Shown here one piece after another: positions 14,862 to 23,317 of a DNA stretch of 25,427 nucleotides. The notes below the pieces were generated by a model that was given only the letters and a program-made list of their open reading frames with translations, searched no databases and was not told the DNA's origin. How positions within the stretch are numbered: the first letter of the stretch is position 1; the number at the start of each line of letters is the position of its first letter. Source of the DNA: Clostridiaceae bacterium. Its GTDB lineage: Bacteria; Bacillota; Clostridia; Oscillospirales; Acutalibacteraceae. Made by a program: the position numbers and the translations under genes. The stretch lies in NCBI GenBank assembly GCA_904501675.1, contig CAJGCL010000016.1:1-25427 (forward strand), given 5' to 3'.

Positions 14862-16086
14862 TAAAATATCTTTTTATAAAAAGAAGCAGGAACACGCCGA
14901 TTATAGGGAACACGGCTGCAGTGAGCATACCTGCTTTCATACTGATTTGTTCAACGCTCATTGAAAGAGTTGTGCTAAGGCTTAAAGCAGCTTCACTTTC
15001 TGCAACCTTATCTACAACAACGCCTATCATCTGCGGTGCCACAGAGGCACCGAAGTCTCCGCCTGCTGCCATTAAGGCATACGCTGCAACACCCGGAGCA
15101 GGGATTTTTTCTTCCATAAGAATGAGTGTGCCGGGCCAAAGCATAGATGTGCACATACCTGTGAGAATACAAGCGAGGAAAGATAACACCACATTGCTTG
15201 AAAGTCCTGCTACAAGGTAGCACACTACAGAGCCAAACATACCTGCAAGCAAAACATTTGAAATATTCTTGCCGTATTTCGCATAAAGAGTTCTGCCAAG
15301 CCCTAAAAGCATAGCAAACACAGCCATACCCAATATATCGCCTACTGTTTTGGGAATATCAAGCGCATTTTCCATATAGGTTGATATCCAGTTTGTCATA
15401 GAATTTTCTGCCGCACTACCGAAGAAGATACACGCAACGCACAAAAGCAAGCCCTTGCTTTTATTTTTCACCTTACCCTGCGTATTTTCGCCATGAGAGA
15501 TATTCATATCAGGGAAAGCAGATGTGCAGAAAAGGAAACACGCTATTAGTGGAAGCATAGCAAGGAAAAGCGTGAGATACACCCAGTTTTCTCTACCGAA
15601 AACATTGAAAAACAGAGAACTAATACACACTACCATAAGCACACCCCATGCATACAGGGAGTGGAGCATACTCATATCCTTATCCGTAGAGCCCGGAATT
15701 GCGGCAACCACAGGACTTAAAAGCACTTCACTAAGACCTGCCGACACAGAAAAGATAATGGTACCCAAAACTAAGCCTATGTAAATGTTATTTGGAAATA
15801 TGACCGGTGATAAAGCATACAGAGTCATACCGATTGTTGTCAGCACAGGCATTATGCGAACTGTTTTTTTAATATTGAAATGCTTTGAAAAAAAGCTAAA
15901 AATCAGGTCTATGGAAAGCTGAGTGCAGAAGTTTATAAGCACAAGCGTTCCAAGAAGCGTATAAGATACCCCGTACATTTCGTGAAATGTAACAAAAAGC
16001 ATTGGCGGCAAACTGAATATTGATGCCATTGAAAGATATGCAGTATAACAGGCAAGCCGTGTTTTTTTGAATTCTTTTGCTATCAT
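14839..16086 (-). CDS. MFS transporter, substrate unknown (possibly sugar)
   Basis: 415 aa with about 12 hydrophobic segments in a 6+6 arrangement around a central charged loop (MNISHGENTQGKVKNKSKG). This is a major facilitator superfamily permease of the inner membrane. Helix 1 (ACYTAYLSMASIFSLPPMLFVTF) and the internal SLYAWGVLMVV segment are MFS-like and closest, by eye, to FucP/sugar-type or general drug/metabolite MFS proteins. The ATG overlaps the rsmF-like stop as ATGA, and the SD (AGGAG) lies within that gene, so translation is coupled to an RNA-modification gene although the functions seem unrelated. It converges on the GH36 gene; a shared sugar role is possible but not shown. Confidence 0.85.
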   Translation of the reverse strand: MIAKEFKKTRLACYTAYLSMASIFSLPPMLFVTFHEMYGVSYTLLGTLVLINFCTQLSIDLIFSFFSKHFNIKKTVRIMPVLTTIGMTLYALSPVIFPNNIYIGLVLGTIIFSVSAGLSEVLLSPVVAAIPGSTDKDMSMLHSLYAWGVLMVVCISSLFFNVFGRENWVYLTLFLAMLPLIACFLFCTSAFPDMNISHGENTQGKVKNKSKGLLLCVACIFFGSAAENSMTNWISTYMENALDIPKTVGDILGMAVFAMLLGLGRTLYAKYGKNISNVLLAGMFGSVVCYLVAGLSSNVVLSFLACILTGMCTSMLWPGTLILMEEKIPAPGVAAYALMAAGGDFGASVAPQMIGVVVDKVAESEAALSLSTTLSMSVEQISMKAGMLTAAVFPIIGVFLLLFIKRYFNKTKTSD

Positions 16087-17441
16087 AATTTACTCCTTAA
16101 CCCCTTGGGATAATGATTCTTAGCAACACCATTTACAACCTTAGCTCCGCCAAGAGTGCAACCATCAACCATAACGACTGCCCAACCATTAGGACAATCA
16201 ACAGAAATTTCTTCACCGTGAAGATATTTAGAAAGGCGTTCATCCTCTAATGTAAGATTTATTTTCCTTTTGAAGCTATCTCCTAAGCCCATAAAGAACT
16301 GATGATGTGGAAGAATATAGTTTTTCTTAACCTCGCCTATGGTTATACCGCAAGAAAATGCAGTACCGTCTTGAACAGGGAAATCGGGTGTGAAATAAAC
16401 AGGGTTACCATTATAAATCTGAATGTTATCTTTTTCGTAGAATTCCAGTGTATCGTTAAGAAAATCAAAAATAAGATTATCGAGCTTTGTAGGTTTCTTT
16501 TCTGCTTTTTTACGCGTCTGCGTATAGGGTAAAGTATTATGAAGCACAGCCATAAACTGCCCCTCACCTTTTGTTTTGTGAGGATAGCAACGCCTTGTAT
16601 ACTGAATATTTTCACATTCACAGCCATCAAAAGCAATGCCGTCAGCTGTATTTTCAACAACTCTTTCGCACGGCTTCACAAGCTCAAATTCAGGGTGATT
16701 TTGGAGAAAACTATCAATCATCATTTCATTTTCTTCCAAAGAAAACGTGCAGGTGGCGTAAATTATGTATCCGCCATTTTTAAGATGCTTTACTGCGTTT
16801 TCGAGAATCTCTGCCTGCCTTTGGGCACACATTTTCACATTTTCTTCGCTCCATTCAGAAACAGCAATTTCTTCTTTTCTGAACATACCCTCGCCTGAGC
16901 AAGGAGCATCGCACATAATCAAATCAAAAGCATTTGGGAAAACGCGGGCAAGCTTTTTAGTATCCATACAGGTAGTAACTGTGTTTTTAAGCCCCATACG
17001 CTCGATATTACCTGTTAATATTTTACAACGCGAGGAAATTATTTCGTTCGAAACCAGCACGCCTTTATCGCCCAATTTATTTTTCAACTGGGTTGATTTT
17101 CCGCCGGGTGCGGCACACATATCAAGAACACACCAATCAGGCTCTATTTCAACACATTCTGCCGGCGCCATCGCCGCAGGCTCCTGAACATAAATCATAC
17201 CTGCGTGGTGGTAAGGGTGGTTACCGATTTTTTCGTAATCAAGATAAAATCCGTTTTCAACGTATGGAATTCTACCGTTTGAAAACCGGTCAATTTTGAG
17301 GAAATCTGCAACGCTTATTTTTCTCGTGTTTACGCGGAAGGCTTTTACAGGTGGCTCTTCGAGAGCTTTTATGTAATCCGTGAACTCTTCACCTAAAAGA
17401 GTTTTCATTCGCGTTTCAAATTCTTGTGGTAAATTAATCAT
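16083..17441 (-). CDS. RsmF/YebU-like 5-methylcytosine RNA methyltransferase (NOL1/NOP2/Sun family)
   Basis: 452 aa from the ATG at 17441, 7 bases after SD GGAG. It methylates cytosine C5 in rRNA (RsmF: 16S m5C1407 in E. coli) using S-adenosylmethionine. The SAM motif is LDMCAAPGGKST. The two catalytic cysteines are Cys181 in DAPCSGEGMFRK and Cys231 in ATCTFSLEENE. After about residue 300 a C-terminal RsmF-like RNA-binding region follows (ending GAKVVNGVAKNHYPKGLRSKL), which separates it from RsmB. Its start overlaps the rsmE stop by 8 bp and its stop overlaps the MFS start by 4 bp. The exact target nucleotide is uncertain. Confidence 0.92.
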   Translation of the reverse strand: MINLPQEFETRMKTLLGEEFTDYIKALEEPPVKAFRVNTRKISVADFLKIDRFSNGRIPYVENGFYLDYEKIGNHPYHHAGMIYVQEPAAMAPAECVEIEPDWCVLDMCAAPGGKSTQLKNKLGDKGVLVSNEIISSRCKILTGNIERMGLKNTVTTCMDTKKLARVFPNAFDLIMCDAPCSGEGMFRKEEIAVSEWSEENVKMCAQRQAEILENAVKHLKNGGYIIYATCTFSLEENEMMIDSFLQNHPEFELVKPCERVVENTADGIAFDGCECENIQYTRRCYPHKTKGEGQFMAVLHNTLPYTQTRKKAEKKPTKLDNLIFDFLNDTLEFYEKDNIQIYNGNPVYFTPDFPVQDGTAFSCGITIGEVKKNYILPHHQFFMGLGDSFKRKINLTLEDERLSKYLHGEEISVDCPNGWAVVMVDGCTLGGAKVVNGVAKNHYPKGLRSKL

Positions 17442-18183
17442 CTGAAAGCTCCGTTTCTGCATAAAGCATACACATCGAAAGGGCGGTTATTGCTGCCGTT
17501 TCTGTTCTCAAAATGCGTTTACCTAAGGAAATAATTTTACCGCCATTTTCAGTGGCAAAGTCAATTTCTTTTTCACTGTATCCGCCTTCAGAGCCTATAA
17601 AGATGCCAACAGACATACCCTTTTTTATTTGTGAAAGGGCTTCTTTAGTTGCTTTCATACCCTCGGCACATTCATACGGAACAAGAACAACATCTAATTC
17701 CTTTGCCTTTTCTATAGCCTTCTTATATGATAAAACCTCTGAAATTACAGGGATAGTGTTCCTTTTACTCTGCTTTGCGGCACTTTCAGAAATCGCCTGC
17801 CAACGAGAAACCTTTGATTTTTTCTTTTTATCGTCAAGCTTTACAACGCAGTTATCCATTTCAACAGGGATAATCTCTTCTGCGCCAAGCTCAACTGCTT
17901 TCTGAATAATAAGCTCCATTTTGTCGCCTTTAGGAAGACCCTGAAAAAGATAAAGCTTAATAGGGAGAGTTGTATCATTATAATTTTCCTGCAAAATTTC
18001 TGCTAAAAGTGAATCAGTATAGATTTCTTTTATAACACAAAGGTCGCTCTTGCCGTTACAGCTGACAAAAAAGCTATCCCCTGTTTTCATTCGCAGTACA
18101 TTTATAATATGATTAAAATCTCCGCCTGAAATATTGTAGCAATTTCCCTGACGGCAATCTTCATTTGCAAAAAAGTTAAACAT
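17434..18183 (-). CDS. rsmE: 16S rRNA m3U1498 methyltransferase
   Basis: 249 aa, SPOUT-class methyltransferase that modifies U1498 of 16S rRNA. An N-terminal PUA-like domain (GGDFNHIINVLRMKTGDSFFV) is followed by YLFQGLPKGDKMELIIQKAVELGAEEIIPV and the C-terminal trefoil knot (IFIGSEGGYSEKEIDFA, SLGKRILRTETAAITAL) that binds SAM. The start is the ATG at 18183 with SD GGGAGA; an upstream TTG at 18198 would include the SD and is rejected. It is first in the rsmE-rsmF-MFS operon, with a predicted promoter at 18213-18241. Confidence 0.95.
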   Translation of the reverse strand: MFNFFANEDCRQGNCYNISGGDFNHIINVLRMKTGDSFFVSCNGKSDLCVIKEIYTDSLLAEILQENYNDTTLPIKLYLFQGLPKGDKMELIIQKAVELGAEEIIPVEMDNCVVKLDDKKKKSKVSRWQAISESAAKQSKRNTIPVISEVLSYKKAIEKAKELDVVLVPYECAEGMKATKEALSQIKKGMSVGIFIGSEGGYSEKEIDFATENGGKIISLGKRILRTETAAITALSMCMLYAETELSDD

Positions 18184-18212
18184 AAATCTATCTCCCAAAA
18201 CATTCTTTTCTC

Positions 18213-18241
18213 ATTATATCAAAAGATTTCAGGTTAGTCTA
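18213..18241 (-). promoter_or_regulatory. Predicted sigma-A promoter of the rsmE operon
   Basis: Minus-strand TAGACT (18241-18236), 17-base spacer and TATAAT (18218-18213). The -10 is perfect and the -35 matches four of six positions. It lies about 30 bases upstream of the rsmE ATG. Confidence 0.7.
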
Positions 18242-18250
18242 TAAATATAG

Positions 18251-18279
18251 TGGTAAAATTAAGATTTATATGGTAGAAT
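18251..18279 (+). promoter_or_regulatory. Predicted promoter of the HAD-glycosylase fusion gene
   Basis: TAGAAT (18274-18279) with an extended TG one base upstream and TGGTAA 17 bases before it. It is divergent from the rsmE promoter. No SOS-like box is seen here. Confidence 0.5.
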
Positions 18280-18308
18280 ATGGGCATTATTTTACACAGG
18301 GTGAGAAA

Positions 18309-19484
18309 ATGATTAAGGCAGTAATTTTTGATTTAGATGGTGTTGTTATAGACAGCGAGCCTATTGCGTATAGCATTTTGCAGGAATTGGCAGGTGCATA
18401 TGGGCACTCCATACCATTAAATGATTACACAACAAAATACCTTGGCAGGACTGTAGCTATGGGTATGCACACTATGATTGACAGTTTCGGTCTCCCAATC
18501 TCTCCTGATGATTTATTCAAAAAATATGTTGAGAAGGAAAAATTGAAAAACGAAGAAGGCGTTCCGCTTAAGCCGGGTGCAAGAGAATTACTTGTTTATT
18601 TAAAGGACAACGGGTATAAAACAATTGTAGCATCCTCAAGCACAAGGGCGCGAGCAGAGAAAATACTTGGAGATAATGATATTCTGAAATATTTTGATGA
18701 CCTTGTTTTCGGCTACGAGGTACCAAGAGGCAAGCCTTACCCCGATATATTCCTTAAAGCCTGTGAAAAGTTAGGTGTTGAGAAAAATGAAACTATTATT
18801 ATTGAAGATAGCGAAGCTGGTATAGATGCTGGTTTTTCTGCAGAAATCCCTGTGATTTGTATACCTGATATGAAAATCCCTGACAAAGAGCATATGAGAA
18901 AAACTTTTTTTGTTATGGATTCTCTTTTCGATGTTATTGAGTATTTGAAAAAGCCACGTTGCCGTTGGTGTAACGTTGAAAACGAGCTTTATGTAAAATA
19001 CCACGATGAAGAGTGGGGCAAGCTACAGACCGACGACCATTATCTTTTTGAAATGCTTGTTCTTGAAGGCTTTCAGGCCGGGCTTTCCTGGGAATGTGTG
19101 CTTAATAAAAGATCTCATTTTCGCCTCGCCTTTGATAATTTTGATATCGAAAAAATCATTAGGTACGATGAAAACAAGCTCAATGAATTATATAATAATA
19201 AGGATATTATAAGAAACAAACGAAAAATCAATGCAACTGTCAAAAATGCAAATATTTTCAAGAGCATTATAAATGAATATGGCTCATTTTATAAATATTT
19301 GAAAACCTTTACAAATGGTGAATTTCACAAGGAAACAGGGCTTGTCAGCTCCCCTCTTTCTGATAAAATTTCAAATGACTTAAGAAAGCGTGGTATGAGC
19401 TTTGTGGGTACAGTTATAATTTACTCATATCTGCAGGCTATAGGGATTATAAATTCACACGATGAAAATTGCTTTTTATACTAA
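18309..19484 (+). CDS. Fusion of a HAD phosphatase with 3-methyladenine DNA glycosylase I
   Basis: 391 aa from the ATG at 18309 with SD GGTGA; a longer frame begins at 18270 without an SD. Residues 1-215 are a complete beta-phosphoglucomutase-type HAD: FDLDGVVIDSEP (Asp8, Asp10), a helical cap, VASSSTRARA, RGKPYPDIF with Lys142 and IEDSEAGIDAG. Residues 216-391 are a complete TagI-type glycosylase: RCRWC and YHDEEWG near its start and NSHDENC at its end give the zinc ligands (Cys218, His232, His384, Cys388). LEGFQAGLSW holds the Glu253 and Trp261 recognition residues. It excises 3-methyladenine from alkylated DNA; the HAD substrate is unknown. Both halves appear intact in one uninterrupted frame, so it is a true fusion and not a read-through. 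Confidence 0.92.
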   Translation: MIKAVIFDLDGVVIDSEPIAYSILQELAGAYGHSIPLNDYTTKYLGRTVAMGMHTMIDSFGLPISPDDLFKKYVEKEKLKNEEGVPLKPGARELLVYLKDNGYKTIVASSSTRARAEKILGDNDILKYFDDLVFGYEVPRGKPYPDIFLKACEKLGVEKNETIIIEDSEAGIDAGFSAEIPVICIPDMKIPDKEHMRKTFFVMDSLFDVIEYLKKPRCRWCNVENELYVKYHDEEWGKLQTDDHYLFEMLVLEGFQAGLSWECVLNKRSHFRLAFDNFDIEKIIRYDENKLNELYNNKDIIRNKRKINATVKNANIFKSIINEYGSFYKYLKTFTNGEFHKETGLVSSPLSDKISNDLRKRGMSFVGTVIIYSYLQAIGIINSHDENCFLY

Positions 19485-19485
19485 G

Positions 19486-19521
19486 ATTAACGAGACTGCT
19501 CAGGCAGTCTCGTTAATTTTT
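19486..19521 (+). terminator. Intrinsic terminator after the HAD-glycosylase gene
   Basis: ATTAACGAGACTGC pairs with GCAGTCTCGTTAAT (14 bp perfect) around a TCAG loop, followed by TTTTT on the plus strand. The stop codon of the convergent gerAC (19500-19502) lies in the loop. On the minus strand the following sequence is not T-rich, so termination is mainly for plus-strand transcripts. Confidence 0.9.
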
Positions 19522-20672
19522 AGTGTTTCTTCACCCACACGGCGAATAGTTACATTAACAGCCACAAATGTTTTCACATTCATAAACACACTTTTCCAGC
19601 TGTCATCAACTGTTTTATAAATTTTAGGCTTTTTCAGCTCAAGAATTTTGCAGTAATGCACACAATCACCGCCATCAGCCTTCTGCAAGGTATTAAGAGT
19701 TGCTTCTATTCTTCCGCTTACTGCATTTTTTATAGTTTTCTCTAAGTCAGAGAGAATTTCAGAATCACTTTTTTCTCTTTCCTTTGTGCCGATTTCGTCA
19801 ATATCACAAGAAATATTTACTGTAAGGTAATAGTGAAGATTACCATTTACTGTTTTAACATTAAATCTTGTTTTACTTTTATTTATAACGAAGGTGGCTT
19901 TTTCTCCGTTAGGTAGCGTTTCCGTGAAAAAGCCTTCTTTTATATCATCATTAAGGAACGCTAAACCCTCTGCCTCTTCTACGCTCAAATATTTGGAAAC
20001 GTTTCCGTTTTCATCAAAAACTGCACAGCCCGATAATTCGAAATCCTCATTTTCTCCGTTTTCCTTAATTGTAACCGCAGGTACGCAAAGTGTGGCTGCT
20101 TTGTTTTCAAGAGAATTCACTGCATCTATTACTCTCACCTGAGGAATAAGCGAATGTTGGTAGCTCTCTGTAAGAAGATTTTCAAGAATCTCACTTTTCA
20201 CCGTATCATTCAGTAGCTTTGCTCTTATTATATCCTCAGCTTTTTGTCCCTTTGAAATGCATATAAGCTGAGAGGCTCTTGAATCGTAGTTTCTCACAAA
20301 AAATTCAAGTACATTGGAAATAGATTGTTCGTTAAGATTTTCATTTATAACAATAACTCTGTTGTGGGCAAAAAGTGGCAAATTACCGCTTTTAGTTGTC
20401 AAAAGACGTAAAGCATCTGCAACTGTTTCTCCCTTAATTGAATAAATTTTTGTTTTGTTTTCACTTGATGAATCTCCGCTTGGTGACCCACTTTGCTCGT
20501 TATTAAGGATTTCTACTGTTACATTATAATTTCCCTTTTCATAGTCAACGCCTATGCCTTGAATTATCATAAGGTCTGCAAGCTCAGTACCAGCCTTCTC
20601 GCAAGAGGAAAAGGAAGAAAGGCATATTAAAGATATAAAAACAAGGCTAAATACTTTCCTGAATTTTATCAC
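19500..20672 (-). CDS. gerAC: Ger(x)C-family spore germination lipoprotein
   Basis: 390 aa, the typical length. The N-terminus MIKFRKVFSLVFISLICLSS with a lipobox FSSC|E (Cys24) predicts a lipoprotein, in line with GerAC subunits on the outer face of the spore inner membrane. Family landmarks are the GTELADLMIIQGIGVDYEKG segment after the anchor, GETVADALRLLTTKSGNLPLFAHNRVIVI, and the conserved FVRNYDSRASQLICISKG. It starts with GTG at 20672, SD AAGGGTG, overlapping gerAB by 26 bp. It is the last gene of the three-gene germinant-receptor operon. The paralogue (gerA, gerB, gerK) cannot be assigned from sequence, so the symbol is family-level. Confidence 0.93.
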   Translation of the reverse strand: MIKFRKVFSLVFISLICLSSFSSCEKAGTELADLMIIQGIGVDYEKGNYNVTVEILNNEQSGSPSGDSSSENKTKIYSIKGETVADALRLLTTKSGNLPLFAHNRVIVINENLNEQSISNVLEFFVRNYDSRASQLICISKGQKAEDIIRAKLLNDTVKSEILENLLTESYQHSLIPQVRVIDAVNSLENKAATLCVPAVTIKENGENEDFELSGCAVFDENGNVSKYLSVEEAEGLAFLNDDIKEGFFTETLPNGEKATFVINKSKTRFNVKTVNGNLHYYLTVNISCDIDEIGTKEREKSDSEILSDLEKTIKNAVSGRIEATLNTLQKADGGDCVHYCKILELKKPKIYKTVDDSWKSVFMNVKTFVAVNVTIRRVGEETLKINETA

Positions 20673-21735
20673 TTGGCTTCACCCTTCTGATATAAAAATA
20701 AACCACCGCAGGAAGAATTACCGCAGAAAGCAAAAACAACACAACAGTCAGTAAATCCTCAGAAAGAAACCCGAAATTTTCGATATTATACGAAACAAGA
20801 GTGATTACTGCAGAAACTGAGAATATTGTTAAAATTGCAGTTATTCTTTTAGAAACGCCCTTAAAGGCATACCGCAAGGCCTTTATGCAAATAAGAAAAT
20901 AGAACGCTATTTTTTCAACTATACAAAGAATCCAAATAGCAGTTTCAAGGGCATCTATTCTTTCAATAAGTCCGAAGGATGCAAGTGATACTGCGGTATA
21001 GGTAGGAAAAAGCTGAGTATCTGCAAAAGCACCGAGAGAACCTATTACAAAAAAGAAAATAACTGAAAAGCTTAATGCACTGAGAATTATCCAACGAATA
21101 TATGTTTTTTTCGTATCACCCTTAATATCAGGCAAAAACATTATTATTGTGCCGATTTCTGTAGCCTGAACTGCAAAAATCAATCCATCCTTCAAAAAAT
21201 TATTAAAGCCATTTTTAAATACAGGAGTAAAATTAAGAAGGTCAACCTCATTTGACAAAGAGAGCATAACAAAAACAGTTGAAGCGCACACAAGGAAAGT
21301 AAAAATCCCTGCAGCTCTCGAAAGTGCGCCTAACCCGAGAAAAGAAAGCACAGCACAAGCAACAATGAGTAAAACGAGGAACACGGTCATATCAGAATTG
21401 GGAAACAATTCGCTGCTTGCAAACAAATCAAAGCGTGCCACAGTTTTAAGAATACTGAAAAAATATACAACTGCGTATACACACGCCACACATTTCAAAA
21501 ATTTAGTTTCGGGAATAAACTGACGATTAGCCTTCAATTGCGTGTGCTTTTTCAAAACAAAAAATGTGGGCACACTCACAACGAGGCTGACCACAACAAA
21601 AATCAACGGCCGTAAAAGTGTATCTGTTTGAGCAATTTTTATATGTGACGAAGATAAATACATAAAAACCGTACTTAAAAGAGACAGATACAAAAGTAAA
21701 AAAAACTGATTTGCAGATACTTTTTCTTTTATCAT
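20647..21735 (-). CDS. gerAB: GerAB-family germinant-receptor membrane subunit
   Basis: 362 aa with about 10 hydrophobic segments of the amino acid/polyamine/organocation permease type. In germinant receptors this subunit binds the germinant in the spore inner membrane. It begins MIKEKVSANQFFLLLYLSLL, and the loop EVDLLNFTPVFKNGF matches the typical LLPVF-type loop preceding helix 6. The ATG directly follows the gerAA TAA (21736-21738), with SD GAGG inside gerAA. The gerAC start lies within its end. The germinant cannot be predicted from sequence. Confidence 0.93.
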   Translation of the reverse strand: MIKEKVSANQFFLLLYLSLLSTVFMYLSSSHIKIAQTDTLLRPLIFVVVSLVVSVPTFFVLKKHTQLKANRQFIPETKFLKCVACVYAVVYFFSILKTVARFDLFASSELFPNSDMTVFLVLLIVACAVLSFLGLGALSRAAGIFTFLVCASTVFVMLSLSNEVDLLNFTPVFKNGFNNFLKDGLIFAVQATEIGTIIMFLPDIKGDTKKTYIRWIILSALSFSVIFFFVIGSLGAFADTQLFPTYTAVSLASFGLIERIDALETAIWILCIVEKIAFYFLICIKALRYAFKGVSKRITAILTIFSVSAVITLVSYNIENFGFLSEDLLTVVLFLLSAVILPAVVYFYIRRVKPSDKIQESI

Positions 21736-23238
21736 TTAATTTTCCTCTGTATTTATTTTCAGGCTTTTTATCCTGAAAATATCTTTACCTAATTTTTTAG
21801 TAGCGAAACGAACAACAGAATCCCTAAGATAAGCCTTTTTTAATGGTGTAACAGGCGCAAGAAACGGCACCCCGTAATCCGTCATTGATGCAAGGCTTAT
21901 AATAAGTGCCGCTCCACCTATCACAACGCCGTACAATCCGCTAAAGCCACCAATTAATATGAATGCTATACGTAACAAAGCAATGGGCTGATACAGGTCC
22001 GATGAAACAAGTGAGCAAATAGCGGTAAGTGCTACAATAATGAGCATAGGCGCACCGATAAGGCCTGCAGTAACTGCCGCATCACCTATTACGAGGGCGC
22101 CTACAATACTGACAGCGTGACCTATTGATTTCGGCATACGAAGACCTGCCTCACGCACAGTTTCGTATATAAAGTGGATAACAAGTGCCTCCAAAGTCAG
22201 CGTAAAAAGAGTATTGCTTTCCATTAAAACAATGTTATACAGCATATCGTCAGGAATCATTTCCTGATGAAAAAGACCGATAGAAACAAATATCCCCGGT
22301 AAAAAAACACTTATTAAAAAAGCAAGAAACCTTACAATGCGCATAAATGTTGCATAATACGGGCGGTTTATATAGTCATCAAGTGTTTGAAAATTCTCAA
22401 TAAAAAGACGTGGCACCACAAGTGCAAACGGTGTGCCGTCCACAATTATTCCGATTTTGCCTTCACAGAGCTTTGCGGCAAATGTATCAGGTCTCTCTGT
22501 TTGACCTACCATTGTGAAAAGTGATTTTCTTTTAGTATCAAGGCATTTGCGAAGATACCCTGCACCTAAAACCGTATCTATTTTTAATGATTTCAATCTG
22601 CTTTTAACTTCATTAAGCGTCTCATCTGTGGCGCGCCCCTTCATATAGCAAATAAGAATACGGGTTTTGCTTTCCTTACCTATTTCCTGCATTTCTATTG
22701 TAAACTTCGCAGAGCACAATCGTTTTCGCACGAGGGTCAGGTTTGTTTTCATATTTTCCGTAAAGCCTTCACGTGCACCGAACTCCTGCACATCTGTGTC
22801 AGGCTCCTGAATTGAGCGCTCAGGAATGGACTGAACGCCAAGAATTATGCACTCTCCTACACCATCAATAAAAATAAGAAGGCAGCCACGAAGCATCATC
22901 ATTATAGCTTTTGTTAAATCCTTTTCACGCTTTTGCTCTGTGCCGTAAACAAGGTGGGAGCAAATAAAATCCAGTTCCTCGCCTTGGGGGAAATCCCCGT
23001 CATATCTTAAAAGTGGGTTAATAGCTGTATCGCATATTCGCATTGAATTACAAAGGCCGTCGCAATTGGCAAAGACAATGCATCTGCCACCGCTATAACC
23101 TTTTTTGACAATAATATCAAAGCTTCCTTTAAAGGCTTCCTTGATAATTCTTCCGTTTTCCACAGCACTTTCATTCACTTTGCCAAAGCTTTCTTCGGTA
23201 ACATCGTCGATATATAAAAAAACATTTTCATTTTCCAT
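21736..23238 (-). CDS. gerAA: GerAA-family germinant-receptor subunit
   Basis: 500 aa. The N-terminal hydrophilic domain (1-about 270) includes DIIVKKGYSGGRCIVFANCDGLCN, DTDVQEFGAREGFTENMKTNLTLVRKRL (a highly conserved block) and PERPDTFAAKLCEGKIGIIVDGTPFALVVP in slightly varied form. About five membrane segments follow (280-465), including the PFLAPVTPL block after the last helix. The ATG follows SD GGTGAT. It is the first gene of the operon. In Bacillus such operons are transcribed in the forespore by sigma-G; I see no confident sigma-G promoter in the short region upstream (23239-23317), which it shares with the divergent DUF421 gene. Confidence 0.95.
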   Translation of the reverse strand: MENENVFLYIDDVTEESFGKVNESAVENGRIIKEAFKGSFDIIVKKGYSGGRCIVFANCDGLCNSMRICDTAINPLLRYDGDFPQGEELDFICSHLVYGTEQKREKDLTKAIMMMLRGCLLIFIDGVGECIILGVQSIPERSIQEPDTDVQEFGAREGFTENMKTNLTLVRKRLCSAKFTIEMQEIGKESKTRILICYMKGRATDETLNEVKSRLKSLKIDTVLGAGYLRKCLDTKRKSLFTMVGQTERPDTFAAKLCEGKIGIIVDGTPFALVVPRLFIENFQTLDDYINRPYYATFMRIVRFLAFLISVFLPGIFVSIGLFHQEMIPDDMLYNIVLMESNTLFTLTLEALVIHFIYETVREAGLRMPKSIGHAVSIVGALVIGDAAVTAGLIGAPMLIIVALTAICSLVSSDLYQPIALLRIAFILIGGFSGLYGVVIGGAALIISLASMTDYGVPFLAPVTPLKKAYLRDSVVRFATKKLGKDIFRIKSLKINTEEN

Positions 23239-23317
23239 AAAATCACCAAAACAAGTTTTTGCCGTAACTTACAGAATATACACATAATTGCAGGTCAAAA
23301 TAATTCAGGTGATAATT

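Noticed and set aside
23239..23317. Sigma-G promoters for gerAA and the DUF421 gene
   Set aside because: Only partial matches to the -35/-10 patterns could be found by eye, none better than chance in this A+T-rich DNA, so none was annotated.
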